Positions 25,902 through 33,646 of a stretch of 36,178 nucleotides of DNA are shown piece after piece (position 1 is the stretch's first letter; every line of letters starts with the position of its first letter). The notes below the pieces were generated by a model. It saw only the letters and a program-made list of their open reading frames with translations, ran no database searches and was not told the origin of the DNA. Source of the stretch: an uncultured Thermosynechococcus sp. (GTDB lineage: Bacteria; Cyanobacteriota; Cyanobacteriia; Thermosynechococcales; Thermosynechococcaceae); the NCBI RefSeq assembly GCF_938074695.1, contig NZ_CALJEM010000083.1:1-36178 (forward strand). Direction: 5' to 3'. The position numbers and the translations under genes are program-made.

Positions 25902-27101
25902 CTAGTGTATCGGTAGGGGTTCCCCTTTCTGTTGGCGGAAAACCGATCCCTCCAATGCTTCCCAAAGGGTAACAATGACGTGATTGGCTACAAGAAAGCC
26001 TGCCGGCTGCGTCAAGTGCAGGCGATCGCCCGTTACACAAAGCGTCTTGGGAGACACTTTTGCTGCTGCCATGGGCAGAGCTTCAACCCACGAGAGAGGA
26101 AATTCATCCGCCAAAGCCCTCAAACAGAGGCCGTCTCTGAGGCGCAGACCCAGCATAATCGTTTCCAACCAGCGATCCCACAGGGAATCCGGACTCACTT
26201 GCTGAAGGCTCCCTGGTAAGGTTTGCAGCCATTGATAGTATTCACGGCGGGTACGCGGACGGCTGAGGCGGCGATGCTCCAGATAACTGGTGGCTCCCAT
26301 GCCAAAGCCATAGTAGGGTTGATTGCGCCAATAGACTTGATTGTGACGACAGGCAAACCCCGGTCGGGCATAGTTGGAAATTTCATAGTGGTCATAGCCC
26401 GCTGCGGTTAAGATTTCGTGGCCAAGACGATAGGCGGCGGCGGCCTGCTCTTGGGTAGGCAAGGGGGCAACTTCCGGTTGATAGCGTTTGCTGAAGACGG
26501 TTTTTGGCTCAATGATCAAGTCATAGATTGAGAGATGGGTTGGCTTGAGGGCGATCGCTCGTTCTAGGGAGAATTGCCAACGCCCTAGGGATTGTTGCGG
26601 CAGACCTGAAATAAGATCGATGCTCCAGTTTTCTACCCCCGCCATATACATCATCTCAACGGCATGCTCAACATCAGCGACAGTGTGACTCCGACCACAG
26701 AGCCGCAATAGCTCATCATCAAAGGCTTGGACGCCCAAGCTAATGCGATTTACCCCTGCGCTGAGGTAGCCCTGCAATTGTTCTAGGCCAAACGTCCCCG
26801 GATCCATTTCCATGGAAATTTCCGCCCCTGGCGCAATCCCTATCTGGCGATCCAGAGCTTCCAGCAGTTGGGCAATATACTGAGGTGGGACTAAAGACGG
26901 CGTTCCACCCCCAAAAAAGATAGTTTGCAGCGGTTGTGGATCAGGAGGAGTCTGGGCAATTTCTTGGCACAGCGCAGCCACATACTCTTGAATCAACGAT
27001 GCTGCCAACGTCGGAGAATTCCCCATCACTGTAATTGGAAAGTCACAGTAGAAGCAGCGGCGCCGACAGAAGGGCAGATGGATGTATGCGGCTGTCGTCA
27101 T
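25902..27101 (-). CDS. hemW: HemW, radical-SAM haem chaperone (HemN-like)
   Basis: A 399-residue radical-SAM protein. The [4Fe-4S] cysteines are C12, C16 and C19 (CRRRCFYCDF): the residue after CxxxCxxC-x is Phe, not the Cys found in true coproporphyrinogen dehydrogenase HemN. IFFGGGTPSL, GVQAFDDELL and the HNQVYWRN motif are HemW signatures. HemW transfers haem to target enzymes; database entries often misname it coproporphyrinogen III oxidase. It appears to head a minus-strand run hemW-htpG-S2P-larB. The start ATG at 27101 lacks a strong Shine-Dalgarno; the 64-base gap to the UPF0182 gene shows no clear promoter. Confidence 0.93.
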   Translation of the reverse strand: MTTAAYIHLPFCRRRCFYCDFPITVMGNSPTLAASLIQEYVAALCQEIAQTPPDPQPLQTIFFGGGTPSLVPPQYIAQLLEALDRQIGIAPGAEISMEMDPGTFGLEQLQGYLSAGVNRISLGVQAFDDELLRLCGRSHTVADVEHAVEMMYMAGVENWSIDLISGLPQQSLGRWQFSLERAIALKPTHLSIYDLIIEPKTVFSKRYQPEVAPLPTQEQAAAAYRLGHEILTAAGYDHYEISNYARPGFACRHNQVYWRNQPYYGFGMGATSYLEHRRLSRPRTRREYYQWLQTLPGSLQQVSPDSLWDRWLETIMLGLRLRDGLCLRALADEFPLSWVEALPMAAAKVSPKTLCVTGDRLHLTQPAGFLVANHVIVTLWEALEGSVFRQQKGEPLPIH

Positions 27102-27165
27102 AGTTTTTTAACTGGTTTGTATCGTTTAGTTGCGTAGCTAGGAAGGATTCAAAGCCTTTCCACGA

Positions 27166-30033
27166 CTAGGGAAAGAGTTGTTTCAGAGCCTCTTCGAGGG
27201 TAGGTGCCATCACAATCCGCTGATTGTCCATGACAATGACCCGTGCTAAGGTGGGCAGTCGGTTTTGATCGGCTTCTAGGTAAATGGGTTCGACATAAAG
27301 GAGCGATCGCTCGATGGGAATAATCAGAAGATTGCCCTGCACCGATCTTGACCCTTGGCGATTCCAGAGGGAAATTTGCTGTGAAATGACTGGGTCTTGA
27401 TTGATGCGCGCCTCCATCTGTTCAGGGCCAAAGACCAGTTCTTGCTTGGGAAACAGGTACAGCAGAAGCTTGCCGTAGTTTTCGCCATCGGAGCGAGCCG
27501 CCAGCCAGCCAATGAGGTTCGGGCGATTCACAGGCGTAAAGGGGACAAGAAGAATAAACTCCTCGGTGTCGCCAATAGGCAGCTTGGTAATCAGATAGTA
27601 GGGGGCTACAGCTTGGGGTTTTTCGCGGTAGATCTCCTTGGGAATTTGCCAGAGGTCTTCGCGGTTGTAAAAGATCACAGGATCCGTCATGTGGTACTTT
27701 AGGAGCTGCTCGGACTGCACTTGCAGCAGGTCAATGGGATAGCGAATGTGGCGATAGAGGCGCGGGGGCATGGCACTCAAGGGGCGAAAGAGGGTCGGGA
27801 AGATGCGCTGCCACGTGCGAATAATCACATCCTCAGGTTCCACTACATAAAAGGTGACATCGCCGTTATAGGCGTCCACCACCACTTTGACGGAGTTGCG
27901 AATGTAGTTAAACGAGTGCTGCCCCGGATCGCTATAGGGATAGTAGCGACTGACGGTATAGGCATCAATAATCCAGTAGAGATAGCTGACCCCCGCCGTG
28001 CTTGGGCTGGTTGCAATCTCTCGTTCAGAGCGGGGATCGGCAACAACTAGATAGGGTTCACTGTCAAAGCGCAGAAAAGGGGCGATCGCCCGCACCCGAT
28101 CCTGAATCAAGCGCCGAAAGAGTACCCTTGAGTCGGGGCGCAAATTGGGGGTTAGCAGCAATTGCCAATCCCGAAAATAGACGCCATAGACTAGGCGGCG
28201 CCACCAACTGGCAATGGGCACGCCCCCATGTCCATCGTAGTGGTTATAGACATTTTCAGCGCCGCGGGGAAAATCCAGTTCAGGAACCTTAGACGGGGCA
28301 AAGATGTAGGTATTGGTGAGTTCACCGTAGTAAATCCGTGGATAGAAAAACGGGATACTCTCGCGGATCTGAGGCGGATTAACCAGTAGCTCACCTGTGT
28401 CGCCAATATCGCGCACAAAGTACTTGGGCAAACCATTGACTTCTGCCGTATTCACAGGACTCATGGTGAAGCCATAGCCGTGGGTAAATACGAGGTGCTC
28501 GTTAATCCAAGTGCGGGCAAACTGCTGAACCGCACTGTAATCTACTTCGCGCGCGGCAATGAGGACTTGGCGAATTTCCGATTGCTCTTGCTCAGGCGAT
28601 AGTTTTAGAGAGTAGCGATCCAAAAATGCGGCGGGAAACCGATAGTAAGAGCGCAGTTGTTGAAGTTGACGGTTGGTTTCAAGGAGGGGGCGGGTATCCC
28701 AAAGGCGAATGTTGCGGGTGGTGGCGGCATGAGCAGCAATGATCTCGGCGTTGAGGTTATTTTCTGGTTGGAAGGGTTCGACCTGCATTTTTTCAAGATC
28801 AAAGCCTTCACGGGTGTGGGTAATCGTGCGTTGAATGTAGGGCAGTTCCCGTTGCAGTTGGTTGGGTTGAACAATCACTGCTTCAATGGCTGTGGGCAGG
28901 AGTCGGTCGGCAATTAGGATGACCACTAGATAGCCCAATGTAAACCCAAAGAAGCCGGGGGCAATGGGGCCTAACCGCCGCTCTCCTTCTCCGCCCCGGC
29001 GAATTGCTGACCAAGCCATTAAACAGGTGACGCCAAGTGCCGAGGCCGCAAGCCAACCATAGAGGGGTAAGCGCACGGTGACATCGGTATAGCCCGCCCC
29101 AAACGCAGCTCCACTGGTTGAATAAAGAAGCTTGTAGCGCTCTAGCCAAAAACTAAAAGCCACTGTCACAAAAACAAACGCACTCAAGCCCTGTAAATGC
29201 CGCCGTTGCGATCGCCCGAAGCCGAGGAATTTGCCGTGACTAAGACTGTCATTGGCAAGGAGATAGCCCAAGGCTGTTCCCGCTAAGCCAACAACACTGA
29301 GGTTTACCAACCACAGTCGCAGTAGTTCCCACAGGGGAATTTGAAAGAGGTAAAAGCTAATCGAGTGGTGAAATAGCGGTTCGGTATGGGAATCCCTGGC
29401 GGCAAACAGTCCCTTGAGCACAACCGGCCAACTGAGGCTGGCGATCGCCCCCATGGCGAGGCTTAGGAGGATGCCTATCCCCTGAAAGAGACGCACGGGC
29501 AACCAAAGCCCCAGAACCAGCGCCCCCAGACTAGGCACCAACAACCAAGGATTCTGTACCACTTGCAAAGAGATCTCTGCCACTCGCCAAACACTTAATT
29601 GCGGAAGTAGAGGGCTATTAAACGTAATTTCTGAGCGCTGTTGCCAAAGTTGCAGGGCGATTGCCCCGATGTGATAAGTGGCAACAATCAGCAGCCAAGT
29701 TAAACCGCTCGCACACCCCAAAAGCCGCCATAGCCCCAGTCCCCGATAGGTACTCCGTGCTGTGAGGGTGGGATCGAGGGTCACCGGGCGTTGCCGCAGT
29801 AGCCGGTGTTGCTGCCAGCCGTAGAAGAGCGCCGATAACCCCGCAACCGCAAGAAATAGCAAGGCTTGGACACTCCAGCGCTGCCAGACCACCTGCAAGT
29901 AGCCCAGTTGATCAAACCAGAGGCTTTCGGCAATTAGTCGGCACAGCCCCACTCCTAGGGCGATCGCCAGAACTAGGGTACAAAGCCAGCGCGACCAGCG
30001 GGGCATGGCCTGGACAACGGGAAGGGACAGCAT
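27166..30033 (-). CDS. UPF0182-family large membrane protein
   Basis: A 955-residue protein. The first about 340 residues hold roughly seven membrane spans (for example 15-38, 52-68, 100-128, 155-178, 180-210, 240-262, 275-297), and the remaining 600 form one large domain outside the membrane. The blocks ESLWFDQLGYLQVVWQRW, HGYGFTMSPVN, YGELTNTYIFAPS and YLYWIIDAYTVSRYYPYSD mark the UPF0182/COG1615 family, widespread in actinobacteria and cyanobacteria, with no established function. It appears full length. The start ATG has GAGG 4 bases upstream; ATG at codon 10 (MPRWSRW) is a possible alternative. It is divergent from the PrxQ-like gene across only 75 bases. Confidence 0.93.
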   Translation of the reverse strand: MLSLPVVQAMPRWSRWLCTLVLAIALGVGLCRLIAESLWFDQLGYLQVVWQRWSVQALLFLAVAGLSALFYGWQQHRLLRQRPVTLDPTLTARSTYRGLGLWRLLGCASGLTWLLIVATYHIGAIALQLWQQRSEITFNSPLLPQLSVWRVAEISLQVVQNPWLLVPSLGALVLGLWLPVRLFQGIGILLSLAMGAIASLSWPVVLKGLFAARDSHTEPLFHHSISFYLFQIPLWELLRLWLVNLSVVGLAGTALGYLLANDSLSHGKFLGFGRSQRRHLQGLSAFVFVTVAFSFWLERYKLLYSTSGAAFGAGYTDVTVRLPLYGWLAASALGVTCLMAWSAIRRGGEGERRLGPIAPGFFGFTLGYLVVILIADRLLPTAIEAVIVQPNQLQRELPYIQRTITHTREGFDLEKMQVEPFQPENNLNAEIIAAHAATTRNIRLWDTRPLLETNRQLQQLRSYYRFPAAFLDRYSLKLSPEQEQSEIRQVLIAAREVDYSAVQQFARTWINEHLVFTHGYGFTMSPVNTAEVNGLPKYFVRDIGDTGELLVNPPQIRESIPFFYPRIYYGELTNTYIFAPSKVPELDFPRGAENVYNHYDGHGGVPIASWWRRLVYGVYFRDWQLLLTPNLRPDSRVLFRRLIQDRVRAIAPFLRFDSEPYLVVADPRSEREIATSPSTAGVSYLYWIIDAYTVSRYYPYSDPGQHSFNYIRNSVKVVVDAYNGDVTFYVVEPEDVIIRTWQRIFPTLFRPLSAMPPRLYRHIRYPIDLLQVQSEQLLKYHMTDPVIFYNREDLWQIPKEIYREKPQAVAPYYLITKLPIGDTEEFILLVPFTPVNRPNLIGWLAARSDGENYGKLLLYLFPKQELVFGPEQMEARINQDPVISQQISLWNRQGSRSVQGNLLIIPIERSLLYVEPIYLEADQNRLPTLARVIVMDNQRIVMAPTLEEALKQLFP

Positions 30034-30108
30034 GAACCTCGAAAAATTCTTGAAACTACGCTACAGTGCAGCTAGATGCTTTCCTAAGGCCAGTTTAACG
30101 ATTTCGCC

Positions 30109-30648
30109 ATGTTCTTGCGCTCACTACTTGTTGCCCTTTTGAGTTTGATTCTGTTCCTCAGCCCATCAGCGTCTAGTTTGGCTCTAGGAGGTGAACTGCC
30201 GCCCCTCAATGCCCCGGCACCCGACTTTTCCCTGCCCAGCAGTGTGGATGGTCAGCCGATTTCCCTCAAGGATTATCGCGGCAAGTGGGTGGTGTTGTAC
30301 TTTTACCCCAAGGACTTTACCTCGGGCTGCACCCTCGAAGCTCGGCGCTTCCAACGGGACATTGAGGAATTTCATGCCCACAACGCAGAAGTCATCGGTG
30401 TCAGTGCCGACTCGGTGGATTCCCATCAAGATTTTTGTGACAGTGAAGGCTTAACGTTTCCCCTCCTCTCTGACCCCGATGGCCAAGTCAGCAAGGCCTA
30501 TGGCTCGTGGTTGGGATTTGTCTCGCTGCGCCACAGCTTCATCATTGATCCCGAAGGCATCCTGCGGGAGCGCTATGTAAAAGTAAATCCGGCAACCCAC
30601 AGTCAGGAGGTGTTGGCTCGCCTTAAGGAACTGCAACAGCAAGTTTAG
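30109..30648 (+). CDS. Exported PrxQ/BCP-type peroxiredoxin without the usual resolving Cys
   Basis: A 179-residue peroxiredoxin with a hydrophobic signal segment (about 4-26), so it should act in the periplasm or thylakoid lumen; thioredoxin fold from about 30. The peroxidatic Cys is C74 in DFTSGCTLEARR. In typical PrxQ a resolving Cys lies five residues on (as in the second paralogue at 32966-33403, C45/C50); here the position is Arg79. The only other cysteine is C110 (HQDFCDSEG), which could be an alternative resolver, or the enzyme may work as a 1-Cys type with an external thiol. It reduces hydroperoxides. The gene ends 7 bases from the convergent TPR gene. A TTGAAA 17 bases before TAGATG upstream is a weak promoter candidate; no Shine-Dalgarno is clear. 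Confidence 0.9.
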   Translation: MFLRSLLVALLSLILFLSPSASSLALGGELPPLNAPAPDFSLPSSVDGQPISLKDYRGKWVVLYFYPKDFTSGCTLEARRFQRDIEEFHAHNAEVIGVSADSVDSHQDFCDSEGLTFPLLSDPDGQVSKAYGSWLGFVSLRHSFIIDPEGILRERYVKVNPATHSQEVLARLKELQQQV

Positions 30649-30655
30649 GTTTTAT

Positions 30656-31501
30656 CTATTTCTGGGGTGAGGGTTCGGACGTTTTTGCAGATTCCTCTTG
30701 CACCTGCTGCGCCGCCTGCTGAATGGCATCCTTATACTTGGCGGGGGCTAATTCCACAGCTTTGGCATAGAGCGAAGCTGCCTCAGTCTTTTTCCCCTGT
30801 TCCGTCAGCGCCATCGCTTGGGCAAGAACCGGACGAAAATCGTTGGGGTTCTCTTTGCCGAGGTTCTGGAACAGGGTTAGCGCCTCAGCGTAGCGTTTTT
30901 GAGCCATATAGACATCGCCGAGGAGGAGTTGTACCGCCGTGACATCCACGCTCCCCGGCTGTACTTTATTGGCGGCCTCTGCTCCCTTGAGGGTCTCTTC
31001 AATCAAACCAATAGCCGCTTGGGGACGATTTTCCTTCAGGTACAGATCTACCAGCCCCCGCAGGGCATTGAGATTCCCCGGCGATTTGGCAAGAACCCCC
31101 TGAAAGGTCTGAGCAGCCCCCTCGCGATCGCCCGTTTGTTGTTGCGCTTGCCCTAGGAGAATCGCATAGTCTGGCTGTTCAGGTCGCTGTTCCGCCAACC
31201 GTCGCAGTGGGTCAATGACGCTGGCAATTTCCCCTTTGCCCAGTCGAATGAGTTGCAGCCGCGTCAGCACCAAGCCTTCCAGTGCCGTGGCATTGTTGGG
31301 TTCACGCTCTAGCACCAGTTGATAACCCTTTTCTTGGGCTTGGAGTTCTGCGATTTTGTCTCCCGCCAGGGGACTGGCCACAGGGCTAGGGGTGGCTTGA
31401 GGGGCTGTAAAGGCACTGGTGAGCAGGGGCATCACAGAAATGGCGATGAAGGGAATCATCCCCAACGCCAACACTAAAAGGGTGATCCATTTCTTGCGCA
31501 T
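30656..31501 (-). CDS. Membrane-anchored TPR protein
   Basis: A 281-residue protein. One hydrophobic segment at about 5-32 (WITLLVLALGMIPFIAISVMPLL) acts as an anchor or uncleaved signal; a Pro-rich spacer precedes about five TPR-like helix pairs (about 55-265), for example YQLVLEREPNNATALEGLVL, LLGQAQQQTGDREGAAQTFQ, and LLGDVYMAQKRYAEALTLFQNLGKENP. A charged tail ends SAKTSEPSPQK. TPRs serve as protein-binding scaffolds; in cyanobacteria similar anchored TPR proteins assist photosystem assembly, but no specific role can be read here. The start ATG has AGGAGG 5 bases upstream. Confidence 0.85.
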   Translation of the reverse strand: MRKKWITLLVLALGMIPFIAISVMPLLTSAFTAPQATPSPVASPLAGDKIAELQAQEKGYQLVLEREPNNATALEGLVLTRLQLIRLGKGEIASVIDPLRRLAEQRPEQPDYAILLGQAQQQTGDREGAAQTFQGVLAKSPGNLNALRGLVDLYLKENRPQAAIGLIEETLKGAEAANKVQPGSVDVTAVQLLLGDVYMAQKRYAEALTLFQNLGKENPNDFRPVLAQAMALTEQGKKTEAASLYAKAVELAPAKYKDAIQQAAQQVQEESAKTSEPSPQK

Positions 31502-31599
31502 TCTGCCTCCTACCCAATGTTTCCCGTGCCAGTACGATTCTAACCTAGGGGATCAGGGGAATCGTTGCCAATTTTTGGGTAGGGGATTCTTCCCTTTGT

Positions 31600-31605
31600 T
31601 AAAAT
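31600..31605 (+). promoter_or_regulatory. Possible -10 box for the small Cys-motif gene
   Basis: TAAAAT lies 26 bases before the ATG at 31631, without a clear -35. It is a weak assignment. Confidence 0.28.
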
Positions 31606-31630
31606 TTGAGCAATTCCTCGGAGAGCTGCT

Positions 31631-31858
31631 ATGAGCGAATTAACGCCAGAAACCATTAATTGCGCAGAGGCCTGTGTCAACGGCTGTGTCCTGGGCGATC
31701 GCTGTCCCAATCGCGAGTACATTGCTGCCGCCACTAAGTTCATGAATGACACCCCCCTCGATAAAATTCTACAAATTGCCGCGGATAGCTATCCCAAACG
31801 GCTTCTAGCCTCGATTGAGCGCGATCGCCAGCGAGCAGCAAACTCACCCCAAGAATAA
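31631..31858 (+). CDS. Small four-cysteine protein, unknown function
   Basis: A 75-residue soluble protein. Near the N-terminus it has C11, C15, C19 and C25 (CX3CX3CX5C), followed by NREYIAAATKFMNDTPLDKIL and a basic, helical C-terminus. The spacing suggests a bound metal or iron-sulfur cluster, but I do not recognise a characterised family and other readings, such as redox thiols, are open. A GGAGAGC stands before the ATG, supporting real translation. The DppB-type permease gene begins 14 bases after its stop. It is divergent from the TPR gene across 129 bases. Confidence 0.75.
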   Translation: MSELTPETINCAEACVNGCVLGDRCPNREYIAAATKFMNDTPLDKILQIAADSYPKRLLASIERDRQRAANSPQE

Positions 31859-31871
31859 CCGGGCGTGCCTA

Positions 31872-32897
31872 ATGTCTCGTCTGCGGGCATTGCAGGGGTA
31901 CCTACTGCTGCGGCTTTTACTAGCGCCGCTGATGCTGTGGACAATCGTCACCGTCGTCTTTTTGCTCCTGCGAGCTACTCCCGGCGATGCCGTGGATGCG
32001 ATTTTAGGCCCCCGTGCTCCGGTAGCTGTCAAGGAAGCTCTACGAGCGCAATTGGGCTTAGCTCAACCCCTGTGGCAGCAATACTTGAACTATTTGGGAC
32101 AACTCCTGCGATTTGATTTAGGCACTTCCCTCACCAGTCAAGGGGAAGCAGTGACCAAGATTATTGCCCAGCATTTTCCCGCAACGGCAGAGTTAGGCCT
32201 CGCCAGTCTGGCGATCGCCTTTGGCTTGGGTGTGCTCATCGGGAGCTTGGCTGCGGTTAAATCTGGCACGGTTTGGGATTTGGGGGGGCGTCTTTTTGGC
32301 ATCATCACCTATGCGTTGCCTCTTTTTTGGCTGGGGATGCTCCTGCAACTCCTCTTTGCCGTAAATTTGCATTGGCTGCCCCTAGGTACCCGCTACCCCA
32401 TGACGGAAACGCCGCCGCCCAGCGTTACCGGCCTGTACCTAGTTGATGCACTTCTCAACGGCAATCTCCACCAATGGGGAACCGCTTTTAGCCACTTGCT
32501 TCTACCAGCCCTCACCCTAGGAATTGTTCTCAGTGGTATCTTTGAGCGCATTGTGCGGGTAAATCTCAAGGAAACCCTCGCTGCCGATTATGTGGAAGCT
32601 GCCCGTGCCCGTGGGATTCCTGAGCATCGGATTCTCATTCACCATGCCCTCAAGAACGCTTTAATTCCAGTGATTACAGTTTTGGGTCTGACCCTTGCCA
32701 GCCTTTTGGGGGGCGCTGTGCTGACGGAAGTCACCTTTTCTTGGCCAGGGCTAGGTCAGCGACTCTACGAAGCCATTGCGCTGCGGGACTATCCAACCGT
32801 CCAGGGGATTGTCGTTTTCTTTGCCGTGATTGTGGTTGCCGCGAGTATTCTCATTGATTTCCTCAATGCTTGGATTGACCCTCGCATCCACTACTAA
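31872..32897 (+). CDS. DppB/OppB-type ABC transporter permease
   Basis: A 341-residue inner-membrane permease with six or so spans. The family N-terminus (LLRLLLAPLMLWTIVTVVFLLLR, then TPGDAVDAILG), the LGLAQPLWQQYLNYLGQLLRFDLGTS block and the EAA loop (DYVEAARARGIPEHRILIHHALKNA) are clear; the latter docks on the ATPase. Substrates of this family are peptides, oligosaccharides or nickel. No DppC, ATPase or binding-protein gene is adjacent, so partner subunits must be encoded elsewhere. I chose ATG 31872, which places the first helix correctly; an in-frame TTG at 31815 overlaps the small gene. The Shine-Dalgarno is weak, and coupling to the upstream small gene is possible. Confidence 0.92.
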   Translation: MSRLRALQGYLLLRLLLAPLMLWTIVTVVFLLLRATPGDAVDAILGPRAPVAVKEALRAQLGLAQPLWQQYLNYLGQLLRFDLGTSLTSQGEAVTKIIAQHFPATAELGLASLAIAFGLGVLIGSLAAVKSGTVWDLGGRLFGIITYALPLFWLGMLLQLLFAVNLHWLPLGTRYPMTETPPPSVTGLYLVDALLNGNLHQWGTAFSHLLLPALTLGIVLSGIFERIVRVNLKETLAADYVEAARARGIPEHRILIHHALKNALIPVITVLGLTLASLLGGAVLTEVTFSWPGLGQRLYEAIALRDYPTVQGIVVFFAVIVVAASILIDFLNAWIDPRIHY

Positions 32898-32965
32898 GGG
32901 GCAGCTAGGGAATAGAATAGGGAACGAAGCTTGTAATAAAACTTAACATTAGGAGGATATGCGTC

Positions 32966-33403
32966 ATGGCTTTAGCCGTCGGCACGCCTGCACCTGCTTT
33001 TACCGCCAAAGACACCCATGGTAATACGGTTTCCCTGAGTGACTTCAAGGGCAAAACGGTAGTGCTCTATTTCTACCCCAAGGATGACACCCCCGGCTGC
33101 ACTAAAGAAGCCTGTAGCTTCCGCGACCACTACACTGCCTATCAGGAGAAGGGTATTGTCGTTCTGGGCGTGAGCGCCGACGATGAAACCTCACACCAAA
33201 AATTCACCGAGAAATTCAATCTCCCCTTCCCCTTGCTCGCAGACGTAGATCGTTCCATTATCAAAGCCTACGATGTGGATGGCGGCGGCTACGCCAAGCG
33301 CGTCACCTATGTGATTGACGGCAACGGCATCATTTCCCATGTCTATACCAGCGTGAAAACCGATACCCACGCCACCGACATCTTGGCGGATCTCGGCTTA
33401 TAG
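32966..33403 (+). CDS. prxQ: Peroxiredoxin Q (BCP-type)
   Basis: A 145-residue cytoplasmic atypical 2-Cys peroxiredoxin. The peroxidatic C45 and resolving C50 are in DTPGCTKEACSF. It reduces H2O2 and alkyl hydroperoxides using thioredoxin. No signal peptide is seen, unlike the paralogue at 30109-30648. An AGGAGG stands 8-13 bases before the ATG, and a strong terminator follows the stop codon, so it is a single-gene unit. The short upstream gap holds TAATAA as a possible -10, unconfirmed. Confidence 0.96.
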   Translation: MALAVGTPAPAFTAKDTHGNTVSLSDFKGKTVVLYFYPKDDTPGCTKEACSFRDHYTAYQEKGIVVLGVSADDETSHQKFTEKFNLPFPLLADVDRSIIKAYDVDGGGYAKRVTYVIDGNGIISHVYTSVKTDTHATDILADLGL

Positions 33404-33440
33404 GTCTTGTAGGTCAGGCTAAAAAATCCTGATTTAGTTG

Positions 33441-33471
33441 AGGCGGCAGGAGACGTTCCGGCTGCCTTTTT
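33441..33471 (+). terminator. Rho-independent terminator after prxQ
   Basis: A stem with pairs from 33441-33447 with 33461-33467, one mismatch, then GGA with TCC closes a 5-base loop; it is followed by TTTTT (33467-33471). It lies 38 bases after the prxQ stop codon. Confidence 0.75.
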
Positions 33472-33481
33472 CTCAATTGAG

Positions 33482-33568
33482 CGGAGAGAGAGGGATTCGA
33501 ACCCTCGGTGGCATCACTGCCACACTCGATTTCAAGTCGAGCGCATTCGACCACTCTGCCACCTCTCC
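33482..33568 (-). tRNA. trnS-UGA: tRNA-Ser (UGA)
   Basis: The minus strand folds as an 87-base class II tRNA: acceptor stem GGAGAGG with TCTCTCC, anticodon loop CTTGAAA with anticodon TGA, a long variable arm (GTGGCAGTGATGCCAC), and T-arm GAGGGTTCGAATCCCTC. The discriminator is G, as in serine tRNAs. CCA is not encoded. The gene stands at the edge of a composition change. Confidence 0.97.
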
Positions 33569-33627
33569 AGGTTTGAAATTTTTAAATCAGGCCAAGGGCC
33601 CAATCCTACTTTCCAGGCTAGTCGATC

Positions 33628-33633
33628 ATTATA
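33628..33633 (-). promoter_or_regulatory. Possible -10 box for tRNA-Ser
   Basis: TATAAT on the minus strand lies about 60 bases before the tRNA 5' end, immediately downstream of the metallophosphoesterase stop codon. No good -35 is visible. Confidence 0.35.
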
Positions 33634-33646
33634 ACACCTCCGCCAC

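Noticed and set aside
25865-25975. N-terminal extension of HtpG
   Set aside because: The universal Hsp90 N-terminus begins at 25864, and the extension lies over the 3' end of hemW.
33482-33568. tRNA-Ser as a classical phage/island attachment site
   Set aside because: The foreign-looking DNA is on the 5' side of the tRNA, no integrase is present in the window and no duplicated tRNA 3' end was found.
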